NCBI RefSeq assembly: GCF_023476645.1
Contig: NZ_JAMCOJ010000010.1
Coordinates: forward strand, 58,821 to 122,820
DNA length: 64,000 nt
Direction: 5' to 3'
DNA from: Cellulophaga sp. 20_2_10
Lineage (GTDB): Bacteria > Bacteroidota > Bacteroidia > Flavobacteriales > Flavobacteriaceae
The notes under the pieces were generated by a model. That model saw nothing but the letters and a program-made list of their open reading frames with translations, ran no database searches and had not been told where the DNA came from. Position 1 is the stretch's first letter. Each line of letters begins with the position of its first letter. Shown here one piece after another: positions 17,349 through 25,489 of the stretch. The position numbers and the translations under genes were made by a program.

Positions 17349-17687
17349 ATGATAAACTATAACGGCAAAATATTTAGGCCTGTTACTGGTTCTGTAAATT
17401 CTGAAACTACAAATAAAACCATCTTTGTTTATAAGCAAGATGGTGCTATTTTAAGTTCTAATTATACTGGCGGAAAAATAAAAAAAGGACATTTAATTGG
17501 TTTGGTTGATGCCAATGGCTGTATAGAAATGAGATACCATCAGGTAAATACAGACAACCAATTAATGACCGGAAGATGCACATCTACACCAGAAATTTTA
17601 CCAAACGGAAAAATACGATTGCACGAAAAATGGCAATGGACATCTGGAGATAAATCTACAGGAAACTCTATTCTAGATGAAGAATAG
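17349..17687 (+). CDS. Conserved small protein of unknown function
   Basis: A 112-residue cytosolic protein rich in beta strands (IFVYKQDGAILSSNYTGGKIKKGHLIGLVD, MRYHQVNT, ILPNGKIRLHEKWQWTSGD). Bacteroidota homologues are sometimes labelled n-acetylglutamate synthase, a name I would not trust: there is no acetyltransferase motif. It has no signal peptide or membrane segment. It lies 5 bp after lpxD, so it is probably cotranscribed. Its stop codon is within the stem of the operon terminator. Confidence 0.75.
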   Translation: MINYNGKIFRPVTGSVNSETTNKTIFVYKQDGAILSSNYTGGKIKKGHLIGLVDANGCIEMRYHQVNTDNQLMTGRCTSTPEILPNGKIRLHEKWQWTSGDKSTGNSILDEE

Positions 17688-17697
17688 AGTTTTTTTG
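17664..17697 (+). terminator. Intrinsic terminator overlapping the end of the upstream gene
   Basis: Stem AACTCTATTCT / AGAATAGAGTT with a short loop, then seven T. The second arm contains the stop codon TAG (17685-17687), so the last codons of the gene form half of the terminator. Confidence 0.85.
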
Positions 17698-17731
17698 CTT
17701 TTAAAAGTTATTTTAACTAAATAGTATGCCT

Positions 17732-17739
17732 TAATTTTG
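17732..17739 (+). promoter_or_regulatory. -7 box deciding the start of the DUF3050 gene
   Basis: TAATTTTG matches TAnnTTTG exactly. Transcription would begin near 17746, so a TTG start at 17737 inside this box is impossible and the ATG at 17758 is the start. Confidence 0.65.
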
Positions 17740-17757
17740 CATTTTAATTTTAAGAAA

Positions 17758-18546
17758 ATGAATAGAATTGAGCATATTGAAAAAGAAATTTCTGAATTAA
17801 GAAAAGCACTTCAAAACCACAAACTTTACGCGGACTTAAAGGACGTAAACGATATTAAAGTGTTTATGGAAAACCATGTTTATGCTGTATGGGATTTTAT
17901 GTCGCTCTTAAAAGCATTACAAAGAAATTTAACATGTACAGACATTCCTTGGATTCCTGCTAGCAACCCAACACTTGCTCGTTTTATTAACGAAATTGTA
18001 CACGGAGAAGAAAGCGATATTAACGAACTAGGAGAACCTAAGAGTCATTTTACAATGTACTTAGAGGCAATGCAACAAATAAAAGCCAATACTACTAGCA
18101 TAGCATCTTTCATCAATCTTATAACAGAAAAGGAACCAGTTGCTTCTGCCTTAGAAAAAACTAAACTAGATAAAAATGTTGCCAATTTTGTAAACTATAG
18201 CTTTAAAATTATTGCAACCAACAAGCCTCATTTAATTGCCTCTGCATTTACTTTTGGCAGAGAAGATCTTATACCAGATATGTTTGTTGAAATTCTTAAA
18301 AATGCTGATTCAGAAAACAAACACTACAACAAACTAACCTATTACCTAGAAAGACATATAGAACTAGATGGTGATGAACACGGACCATTATCACTACAGA
18401 TGATCTCTGAATTATGTGGTGAAGACGATACCAAATGGCAAGAGACTTTAAGGGTAGCCAAAGAATCTTTACAACAACGTATTTATCTTTGGGATACTAT
18501 TAGCAATTTAATTGAAGCTAATAGACACACTTTGACCGAAGTATAA
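17758..18546 (+). CDS. DUF3050 family protein (heme-oxygenase-like fold)
   Basis: A 262-residue, mostly alpha-helical cytosolic protein. Typical DUF3050 segments are [21 protein letters not shown] near 40-60, [24 protein letters not shown] near 65-90, and [14 protein letters not shown] near 210. Several conserved His and Glu residues (the HVYAVWDFM helix, [16 protein letters not shown]) suit a metal site of the heme-oxygenase-like diiron type, but no activity is known to me. It is monocistronic and convergent with the downstream permease gene with a gap of 3 bp. Confidence 0.8.
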   Translation: MNRIEHIEKEISELRKALQNHKLYADLKDVNDIKVFMENHVYAVWDFMSLLKALQRNLTCTDIPWIPASNPTLARFINEIVHGEESDINELGEPKSHFTMYLEAMQQIKANTTSIASFINLITEKEPVASALEKTKLDKNVANFVNYSFKIIATNKPHLIASAFTFGREDLIPDMFVEILKNADSENKHYNKLTYYLERHIELDGDEHGPLSLQMISELCGEDDTKWQETLRVAKESLQQRIYLWDTISNLIEANRHTLTEV

Positions 18547-18549
18547 GTA

Positions 18550-19440
18550 CTAAGAGAATTTTCGGTTTAAAATTCTCTTTTTAGCAAAGACTTCTTTTTG
18601 GTAAAATGTAATTCGTATTCCAAAAAGCAAGATTAATCCGCCTATTACCATTTGCACAGAAATAGCTTCGTCAAGAAATAACCAAGCTAAAAAAGAAGCT
18701 AGTATAGCTTGCCCTAGCAAACTAACAGATACTCTTGTGGCTCTCATATGCTTTGTTGCATAACTTATAAGCAACCACGCTAAAAGCTGACAAACCAAAC
18801 CTTGCACAATTAACACAAACCAACCTGCATTAGAAAAACCCGTAAATGGCTCGTTTATAGCATAACTTACTATTCCTAAAAATACGGTAGACGCTACAAC
18901 ACTTATGGTCATAAACGTAAGTACATTCATCTGGTTTAAAATATTTTTACTCAGTAGCATATAAACGGCGTATAACATACCCGATAGTACCGCAAAGCCA
19001 AATGCTAAATTAAAATCTAAGTTAATAAAGGTCTTAAAGCCTACAAGCATCATCATCCCTATAATAGCAACAACGGTGCCTATCCAAAAGTTTTTAGTAG
19101 GTTTATCTTTTAAAAAGAAGAACGCACCAACACCAACCCAAACAGGAGATAAATTAGTTAAAAGCGTAGCTTGCGTTGCTGTAGACTCTTGTATTGCAAT
19201 ATTCCAAACAGCAACATCTAAACCAAAAACTACACCACAAAGTATGGCATAAAAAAATGGTTTCTTTGCTGTAATCTTAAACTGTTTTGTTAGTAAAACA
19301 TATGGTAAAATACATACAGATGCTACTGCCATTCTATAAAAAGCAGAAATTACACCTGGTGTTAAATTCAATTTCACTAAAATAGGGAATACAGAAATAC
19401 ATAAAACCCCCACAGCCAAAGCAATTCTTGCCTTTTTCAT
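18550..19440 (-). CDS. EamA-family (DMT superfamily) permease
   Basis: A 296-residue inner-membrane protein made of two EamA repeats, each with five membrane segments. The repeats begin near ARIALAVGVLCISVFPILVKL and FGFAVLSGMLYAVYMLLSKN. The segment between residues 75 and 110 (IQESTATQATLLTNLSPVWVG) and its counterpart in the second half carry the usual proline and small-residue pattern. Members export amino acids, nucleosides or drugs. The substrate is unknown. The divergent gene upstream has a likely sigma-54 promoter. Confidence 0.85.
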   Translation of the reverse strand: MKKARIALAVGVLCISVFPILVKLNLTPGVISAFYRMAVASVCILPYVLLTKQFKITAKKPFFYAILCGVVFGLDVAVWNIAIQESTATQATLLTNLSPVWVGVGAFFFLKDKPTKNFWIGTVVAIIGMMMLVGFKTFINLDFNLAFGFAVLSGMLYAVYMLLSKNILNQMNVLTFMTISVVASTVFLGIVSYAINEPFTGFSNAGWFVLIVQGLVCQLLAWLLISYATKHMRATRVSVSLLGQAILASFLAWLFLDEAISVQMVIGGLILLFGIRITFYQKEVFAKKRILNRKFS

Positions 19441-19470
19441 ACGCGTATAATTAGCTGGCTAATTTAAAAT

Positions 19471-19574
19471 AAAAACGGTACTAAAAAACGGCTTCTACAA
19501 AAAATTAGTGTTAAAAATGAGCCTATTAAAAACGGCTTGCAGTTTATCTAATAAATAATTCTAAACCGTTTTTT
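19471..19574 (+). promoter_or_regulatory. Repeated AAAAACGG motifs upstream of a sigma-54-type promoter
   Basis: AAAAACGG occurs at 19471-19478, 19484-19491 and 19528-19535. The last two extend to AAAAACGGCTT. An inverted copy CCGTTTTTT is at 19566-19574. They lie 20-125 bases upstream of the -24 element, where enhancer-binding activators of sigma-54 usually sit. They could equally be operators for the divergent permease gene. Confidence 0.4.
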
Positions 19575-19594
19575 AACAACAATTTTTTATGGCG

Positions 19595-19609
19595 TGGCAA
19601 GGTATTTGC
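19595..19609 (+). promoter_or_regulatory. Candidate sigma-54 (-24/-12) promoter
   Basis: TGGCAAGGTATTTGC has GG and GC separated by exactly 10 bases and matches TGGCAC-N5-TTGC with one difference. Transcription would begin about 12 bases after the GC, near 19621, some 20 bases before the ATG at 19641. Confidence 0.55.
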
Positions 19610-19640
19610 TATCTTTATATTATAATTTTTACAATTTTTA

Positions 19641-20270
19641 ATGCGATATACATTATTTACGTTATTGGTTATTCTATTTTTTGTTGCACCAGTTGTAGCA
19701 CAAGAAACGACTGTAATACCTTTAAAAATTGAAGCAAAGAAAGAAAGTAAAACAGCTCCGCCTGCTGTTTACATTATTCCAGAAATTAAAAAACAGCCGA
19801 ATGTCAATTTTTTAGATTCTATGATGAAACCTAGAATTGACATGACTCCAGACAACAGACTGGTTAAACCTGGACGAGATGTAAAATTAAATCCACGTTT
19901 AGGATTTGAAGAAAAAAAGGATTCTAAATCGTTTCATGGAGACCAATATTTAGGTGATGTAAAAACTACCGGAAAATTTGTTGGTATCGTTTGTAGAGAC
20001 CACGAATATGTAGATGGCGACCGTGTAAAAATATATGCAGACGGCAAAGTAATAGAGCATAATTTAATGCTTGACGGTATTTTTAAAGGTGTAAACCTAA
20101 CATTAAAAAAAGGATTTAATCGTATAGATTTTGAAGCTTTAAACCAAGGTACATCTGGACCAAATACCGCACAGGTAAACATCTATGACGAAACAGGAAA
20201 GGTAATCTCTTCTAAAAAATGGTTACTTTCTACTGGGTCCAAAGCTACTATTATTGTAGTACAAGAATAA
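19641..20270 (+). CDS. Secreted protein of unknown function
   Basis: A 209-residue exported protein with a clear signal peptide (hydrophobic 5-18, cleavage after APVVAQ). Residues 25-90 are proline- and lysine-rich and probably extended (PPAVYIIPEIKKQPN). Residues about 95-209 look like a beta-sandwich (FVGIVCRDHEYVDGDRVKIYADG, LKKGFNRIDFEALNQG, AQVNIYDETGKVISSKKW). I do not recognise a named domain. It has an apparent sigma-54 promoter and converges on the helicase gene with a gap of one base. Confidence 0.8.
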   Translation: MRYTLFTLLVILFFVAPVVAQETTVIPLKIEAKKESKTAPPAVYIIPEIKKQPNVNFLDSMMKPRIDMTPDNRLVKPGRDVKLNPRLGFEEKKDSKSFHGDQYLGDVKTTGKFVGIVCRDHEYVDGDRVKIYADGKVIEHNLMLDGIFKGVNLTLKKGFNRIDFEALNQGTSGPNTAQVNIYDETGKVISSKKWLLSTGSKATIIVVQE

Positions 20271-20271
20271 A

Positions 20272-21957
20272 CTATTCTCTACCAATAAAAGCTAGTGCTA
20301 GCTTAATATCATTATAAGCTACTTTTTTATTTAAGGTTTCAAAAATTGATTTTAAACTAACAGGGGCTCCTTTTTTCTGTTTATTTTTAGCTTTTTCAAC
20401 ATCTTTAATTATTTGTTCTTTAGGTTGATAGAAACTAAAATCTTCTTCAGGATAATCTTTACATAATTTAATTAAATGTCCAGCAATTGTACCGGTAGAT
20501 AGTCCCCTTTGGTCCGCAATTTCTTCTAGAGTTAGTTTTTTTCTAAAATAATCTAAAGTAACATCGTAGGTAGAATCGCTTTGTACTTTTTTATCTATAA
20601 TTTTCTTGGCGTGCTTTTCTATTGCTTTTAAATTGGTTAACCCACCACAGTCTACCACAAATTTAATTGCTTCTTCCTCTAAATTATTTAGAACATATTT
20701 TTGGTCTGCTTCTGTAGATAATTCCAAAAAGCGTTTATCCGCTTTATGCGCCAAACCATCTACCTGTAATGCCATTTCATTAAAACCTAAAAGTTTTAAA
20801 TTTTCAATATTTTTTAATCTGGAAAGTGCCACATAACCCTGTCCCTTTTCAAAGGTTTTAGATAGGTCTATAAGTGCGCCATCTAACGTCATACCCTGAC
20901 ATTTATGTACCGTTATTGCCCAAGCCAAACGCAATGGTATTTGGTCTAGACTAGCTAAAACTTTACCTGTATCATCATGAACACCCCAATTTTCTTGCTT
21001 TACAGAAATACGTTTTCCTTGCGCTGTTTTTACAACCGGAAATCCGTCATCATTAAAACTAACAATAGTACCCAAAGTACCATTTACATACCCTTGTTCT
21101 TGGTTGTTACGTACAAACATAACTTTGGTATGCATTTTTAGCTCTAACTCTTCCTTTGCTAAAACCGATTTTTTTAAAGTTTCTACCAGCTTTTTATTCC
21201 CTTTAGTTGTAGCTGTATACCTTTTAACCTTACCTTTTAGTTGTTGTAAGTGTTGTGTGTTTATTTGGTCTACATCATAATTATGGGTAAACAATTTAGT
21301 AGGCTCATCATCATCACTAAATGTATTTTTCTCTGCTTTTTTTAGTTGCGCTATACTTTCTTTAGATATTTTCCCTATTCTAATTTCATTTAAAATAGTA
21401 TTTAAAACATCTTCATTTGCCTGTCTATATTGCTCTGTTAAATAACATACATTAAACTTAGCAGCAACCCAAGCGGCAGACATAAAAGCAAATTTATCTT
21501 TACTTTTTTCATTTTGATTGCCAATAGGTGGTAACTGAAAAAAATCGCCACAGACCACAACTTGTATATCTCCAAAAGGTTCATCGTTCTCCTTAAAAAA
21601 TTGCAAAACAGTATCTACCATATCTAACTGTTTTTTATGCAGCATAGATATTTCATCAATAATTAAAATTTTAGCGTTTTCTAAATGTTCCTTAAGGTAC
21701 TTTTTCTCCTTCATAGAATTTAGATTGGCTCTGGTAAGTTGTTCTTTTATACCAAAACCAGCCCAAGAATGTATGGTCATCCCATTCATATGCGTAGCTG
21801 CAATACCTGTAGATGCAGTTATAGCAACTGGTATTCTTCGTTTTTTTAAATACGTAATGTACTGGTTTAAAACATATGTTTTCCCTGTACCTGCAGAACC
21901 TGTTAAAAATACATTTTTACCAGATTTTAATAATGCTAGTGCTTTTTCTTGTTGCAA
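20272..21957 (-). CDS. Pif1/RecD-like ATP-dependent DNA helicase
   Basis: A 561-residue superfamily 1B helicase. Walker A is GSAGTGKT (20-27), Walker B ILIIDEISM with Asp101-Glu102. Further motifs are CGDFFQLPPIG, and near the end of the core WAITVHKCQGMTLDGALIDLS and GQGYVALSRLKNIENLKLL. The C-terminal region (about 450-561) ends in a RecQ-type helix-turn-helix (RGLSTGTIAGHLIKLC). Such proteins unwind 5'-tailed DNA and work in repair or replication restart. The only usual start codon that keeps the N-terminus is TTG at 21957: no ATG or GTG lies between it and the upstream stop. Confidence 0.88.
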   Translation of the reverse strand: MQQEKALALLKSGKNVFLTGSAGTGKTYVLNQYITYLKKRRIPVAITASTGIAATHMNGMTIHSWAGFGIKEQLTRANLNSMKEKKYLKEHLENAKILIIDEISMLHKKQLDMVDTVLQFFKENDEPFGDIQVVVCGDFFQLPPIGNQNEKSKDKFAFMSAAWVAAKFNVCYLTEQYRQANEDVLNTILNEIRIGKISKESIAQLKKAEKNTFSDDDEPTKLFTHNYDVDQINTQHLQQLKGKVKRYTATTKGNKKLVETLKKSVLAKEELELKMHTKVMFVRNNQEQGYVNGTLGTIVSFNDDGFPVVKTAQGKRISVKQENWGVHDDTGKVLASLDQIPLRLAWAITVHKCQGMTLDGALIDLSKTFEKGQGYVALSRLKNIENLKLLGFNEMALQVDGLAHKADKRFLELSTEADQKYVLNNLEEEAIKFVVDCGGLTNLKAIEKHAKKIIDKKVQSDSTYDVTLDYFRKKLTLEEIADQRGLSTGTIAGHLIKLCKDYPEEDFSFYQPKEQIIKDVEKAKNKQKKGAPVSLKSIFETLNKKVAYNDIKLALAFIGRE

Positions 21958-22075
21958 TGGTTTGTGTCTTATTTTTAGAATAGCCTAAATAGTATTCCAA
22001 TTCACAATATCATTATAAATTTTAAGATATAAAAATAAGATAGCTTTTTACTTCTAGTTTTTGCGTGATAAAAAA

Positions 22076-23140
22076 TTACCAACTACCACTTGCTCCACCT
22101 CCACCAGAGCTTCCTCCTCCACCAGAAAAACTACTAGAGCTGCTACTATAACTACTGTATGAGCTACCTGAAGAACCACCACCAACTTTTGTAGAGCCAA
22201 TACTCTTTATTGCCGTAATAAAAGAATCATAATCGCTCTTAAACAATGAAAAAGACAATTTAGTTTTATTTTTTACTACAAGATTCACAACTGCAATTAC
22301 TGTACAAGTTAAAACAAACAAGCCAACAGAAACACACAAAAGTAATACTGTATTAGATGCTAAAAATGGCTTAATATTAAAACCATTTTTTTGCAATATT
22401 CCAAAAATAACAACTGCGAACATTACAAAGCCAAAACAAAAATATAGTATATATACTAGTATGTTTATTGTAAAAAAGATAAGCCCAATCTCTGCCGTAA
22501 AAAACTTTTTTAAAATTTTTAGTGCTGTTTTTGCTGACTGATAAATAACAAATCCACCCGCAATTAAAAAGAAAAAACCAAAGATGGATAATACGATATT
22601 TGCAATTCTATTTTGTTTACGATCTCTCTCCTTTATAAGCTCTTTAAATTTCTCTAGTGCTTCCGGGTTTTTAATAAAGCTTATCAATTGGTCTGTAGCT
22701 TTGTCTATTCCGGTAAAGTGAGCATCTTCTTTAAACTCAGGAATCATAGTACCTTCTATAATTCGCTTTGCAACTATATCTGTAATATACGGTTCTAAAC
22801 CGTAACCAACCTCTATTCTAACCTCTCTATCAAACTTAGAGAAAAGAATTAAAATACCATTGTCTTCTTTTTCTTGTCCTAGTTTGTTTTGGTTAAACGT
22901 TTTGTTTGCGAAATCTTCTATATTTTGTCCGCCTAAAGAACTAACAGTAAGCACTACCAATTGTGTTGTAGTTTCTGTTTCAAAATCGGTTAACTTTTCT
23001 CGTAAAGACTGTGCTTCATTAGCACTAAAAATACCCGCATTATCGGTTACTATATCTTTAATTACTGGATACTCATAACCTTGTGCAAAACCAATAGCTG
23101 TAAAACAAACAAGAACTAAAAAAGCTATTTTTTTAATCAT
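22076..23140 (-). CDS. TPM-domain membrane protein
   Basis: A 354-residue envelope protein. Signal peptide 1-19 (IGFAQG), then a TPM domain at about 28-170 (VTDNAGIFSANEAQSLREKL, IEDFANKTFNQNKLG, NGILILFSKFDREVRIEVGYGLE). Three membrane segments follow between about 180 and 290. The tail is almost only Ser and Gly (SSYSSYSSSSSSFSGGGGSS), as in most TPM membrane proteins. Family members are linked to photosystem repair phosphatases or membrane-protein quality control; the bacterial role is unclear. It lies 6 bp after the acylase gene on the same strand. Confidence 0.85.
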   Translation of the reverse strand: MIKKIAFLVLVCFTAIGFAQGYEYPVIKDIVTDNAGIFSANEAQSLREKLTDFETETTTQLVVLTVSSLGGQNIEDFANKTFNQNKLGQEKEDNGILILFSKFDREVRIEVGYGLEPYITDIVAKRIIEGTMIPEFKEDAHFTGIDKATDQLISFIKNPEALEKFKELIKERDRKQNRIANIVLSIFGFFFLIAGGFVIYQSAKTALKILKKFFTAEIGLIFFTINILVYILYFCFGFVMFAVVIFGILQKNGFNIKPFLASNTVLLLCVSVGLFVLTCTVIAVVNLVVKNKTKLSFSLFKSDYDSFITAIKSIGSTKVGGGSSGSSYSSYSSSSSSFSGGGGSSGGGGASGSW

Positions 23141-23146
23141 ACTTAA

Positions 23147-25330
23147 TTACTTTACTTCTCCAGGATGGTACGTTTTTTCTGCTTGTTTTAAAACATCGTC
23201 CTTATAAAAGGCTATTGTTTTAAATTGCATATTTATGTACGCATCAGTTTGATCGTTAAAATGCGGAGAAGTAGGATCTCCGCTTTGTCCGCCTGCTAAA
23301 ATAGTTTTTGCTTTTATTCTATCTCCAAATTCCACGGCAGCCACAAAACTATTGCCACGTGTGCCATATATCTTTTTTGTATCGTTGGTATAACTAACAC
23401 CATAAGCCGCTAAAGCACCCCAACGACCAGAAGCATAACCTACAGCTACACTTGGCTCATCATCATTAAAAGCTTGTTCTATATCACCATTTAAACGTTG
23501 ATATCTATTTACCTCTCCCCAAGGAATATTCCAAGTTCCAAAGTCCGACTCTAATCTTTCTATAACCGCTCTAAAAATTGACAAACGCTCAGACATTGGG
23601 GATCCTGTCCCAAAATAAGTCATTGCTTCCATATCTGTCATTTTACCTGGCATTTTTACGTTTCTATCATACATAGTACCGTAATAATGAGCCAACGTCA
23701 TAGCCACAGATTCTTTTGAGGTTTTAAAGTCCCAGTTACGCAAAACTTCTATAGGTGCGCCAAGTAGTTTTGTTTTATCCGCTTTATCATACGCCTCTAC
23801 CAATCCTGGAATTAATTTTTCAAACGCCGGTAAATAGGGGTCGTGTGCTAATTTTATAAGACTATCTAACGTATAGTCTTTCCTGTCTTTTAGCAAGGAA
23901 ATAGCGTGCACACCTCTAAAATTTTCGTAGTCTTTAGACATATAGTTAGGATAGTTTTCTCTTTTGGGACTGTACTCTAAAGCTGCTGTATAAGGTGTAG
24001 AATTACAGTTTTGCAACCATCCATTTTTAGGGTTTAAAAGCAAAATATTTTCATCTACGGTGTGCAACCCTTTCCAATCGGTTTGGGGATTACTCCCTTC
24101 CACAGGTTTGGTATAATCATAAATAGTATCGCGCACTGGCACAAAATTGCCATGAAAATAAGCGATGTTACCTTCTGCATCTGCATACACCGTATTGTTA
24201 GACGAGTTGGTACGCATATCCATCATTTCTCTAAACCCCTTATACCCCTCTTGTTTTGTTCTAATGTAAGATTGTTCTAATGCTTTTACAGGTTCCCACA
24301 TCATAGCAGAGGCTGTCCATTGCCCATCTTCTTTATGTGTAATTGGTCCATGATGTGTTCTGTACGTTTTAAATGTTTTTTGACGAATGCTATCTCCGAC
24401 CTTATATTTTAACGCTACCGAATCTTCAACAACATCTCTAAGTTCTTCACCGTATTGGTATTTTAAATCGCCCTGAAGATTTACAATAGTTTCTTTAAAC
24501 TCATCCATAACATCTGTGTATGTAGAGGTATGCATCCAACCTGTTTTTTCATTAAAACCCTGGTATACAAAAAACTGACCCCAAGTAACAGCTCCATAAG
24601 CATTTAGACCTTCTTCACTAACCACGTGTACTTCTCCCCTAAAGAAAAATGAGGTATGCGGATTAATTAGTAACATTGTATTTCCTGACTGCGTTAACTT
24701 GCCCGAAATTGCAATTCCGTTAGATCCTTGTGGTTCTAATTCTGCTTTTTCTTCTTCAATTTTTAATTCTGTCGCTTCAGGGATTTCCATATCATCCTCA
24801 TAAAAAGCTTTTATTTTACGAGCTGAAATTCGTTCTATATCACCACCAATAGAGCCTTCACTAAAGTACATTGGCATCCAAGGCTCAAACTTAGTTAACA
24901 ATCTAGGTGTAACCTCTGGGTGTGTGTGCAAATAATAATTTACACCATCCGCAAATGCATTACACAATTCTTTTAGCCACTCTGGGCTCTTCTTATAATT
25001 GGCAATTGCCTCTTCTTGTGTCATAAATAACTTTGCACGTAAATCGCTATACAAAGCATCCTCGCCATCTACCTCTGCCAACCTACCAGTTGCCCATATG
25101 TAATTTTGCTCTACTCGGTTAAAATCATCCTCGCATTGCGCATATAACAATCCAAAAACGGCATCTGCATCTGTTTTACCATAAATATGTGGCACACCGT
25201 AAGCATCTCTAATTATAGTGGTATTATCTGCGTGTGCTTGCCAACGATCTAAATTTTTATTTTTTTCAGGAGCCTCTTTACAACTAATAAATAAGCAAAG
25301 AATAAGCAGAGTCGATAGAGCAATTTTCAT
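23147..25330 (-). CDS. Penicillin-acylase-family lipoprotein (Ntn hydrolase)
   Basis: A 727-residue Ntn hydrolase precursor, anchored as a lipoprotein (LCLFISC, Cys17). The alpha-chain part begins with TTIIRDAYGVPHIYGKTDADAVFGLLYAQCEDDF (about 37-70). The likely autocleavage and nucleophile site is QGSNGIAISG with Ser203-Asn204. NTVYADAEGNIAYFHGNFVP (about 390) and the C-terminal ILAGGQSGDPTSPHFNDQTDAY are conserved. Relatives hydrolyse beta-lactam side chains, acyl-homoserine lactones or other amides. Which substrate applies cannot be read from sequence. Length (about 700-800) is normal. Confidence 0.88.
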   Translation of the reverse strand: MKIALSTLLILCLFISCKEAPEKNKNLDRWQAHADNTTIIRDAYGVPHIYGKTDADAVFGLLYAQCEDDFNRVEQNYIWATGRLAEVDGEDALYSDLRAKLFMTQEEAIANYKKSPEWLKELCNAFADGVNYYLHTHPEVTPRLLTKFEPWMPMYFSEGSIGGDIERISARKIKAFYEDDMEIPEATELKIEEEKAELEPQGSNGIAISGKLTQSGNTMLLINPHTSFFFRGEVHVVSEEGLNAYGAVTWGQFFVYQGFNEKTGWMHTSTYTDVMDEFKETIVNLQGDLKYQYGEELRDVVEDSVALKYKVGDSIRQKTFKTYRTHHGPITHKEDGQWTASAMMWEPVKALEQSYIRTKQEGYKGFREMMDMRTNSSNNTVYADAEGNIAYFHGNFVPVRDTIYDYTKPVEGSNPQTDWKGLHTVDENILLLNPKNGWLQNCNSTPYTAALEYSPKRENYPNYMSKDYENFRGVHAISLLKDRKDYTLDSLIKLAHDPYLPAFEKLIPGLVEAYDKADKTKLLGAPIEVLRNWDFKTSKESVAMTLAHYYGTMYDRNVKMPGKMTDMEAMTYFGTGSPMSERLSIFRAVIERLESDFGTWNIPWGEVNRYQRLNGDIEQAFNDDEPSVAVGYASGRWGALAAYGVSYTNDTKKIYGTRGNSFVAAVEFGDRIKAKTILAGGQSGDPTSPHFNDQTDAYINMQFKTIAFYKDDVLKQAEKTYHPGEVK

Positions 25331-25489
25331 TTTGATGGAGCTATTAAAACGGTTTGTGTGAAAATACTAGACTTCTGTTTTAAAAACTAATTTTAAAGGT
25401 TTTTTTAGGTTGATATCCTTATTAATAAAGCAGATAACTAAAATTAAGACAGATTTAAATTACCTTGCATATAAATTGAAAACAGAACG

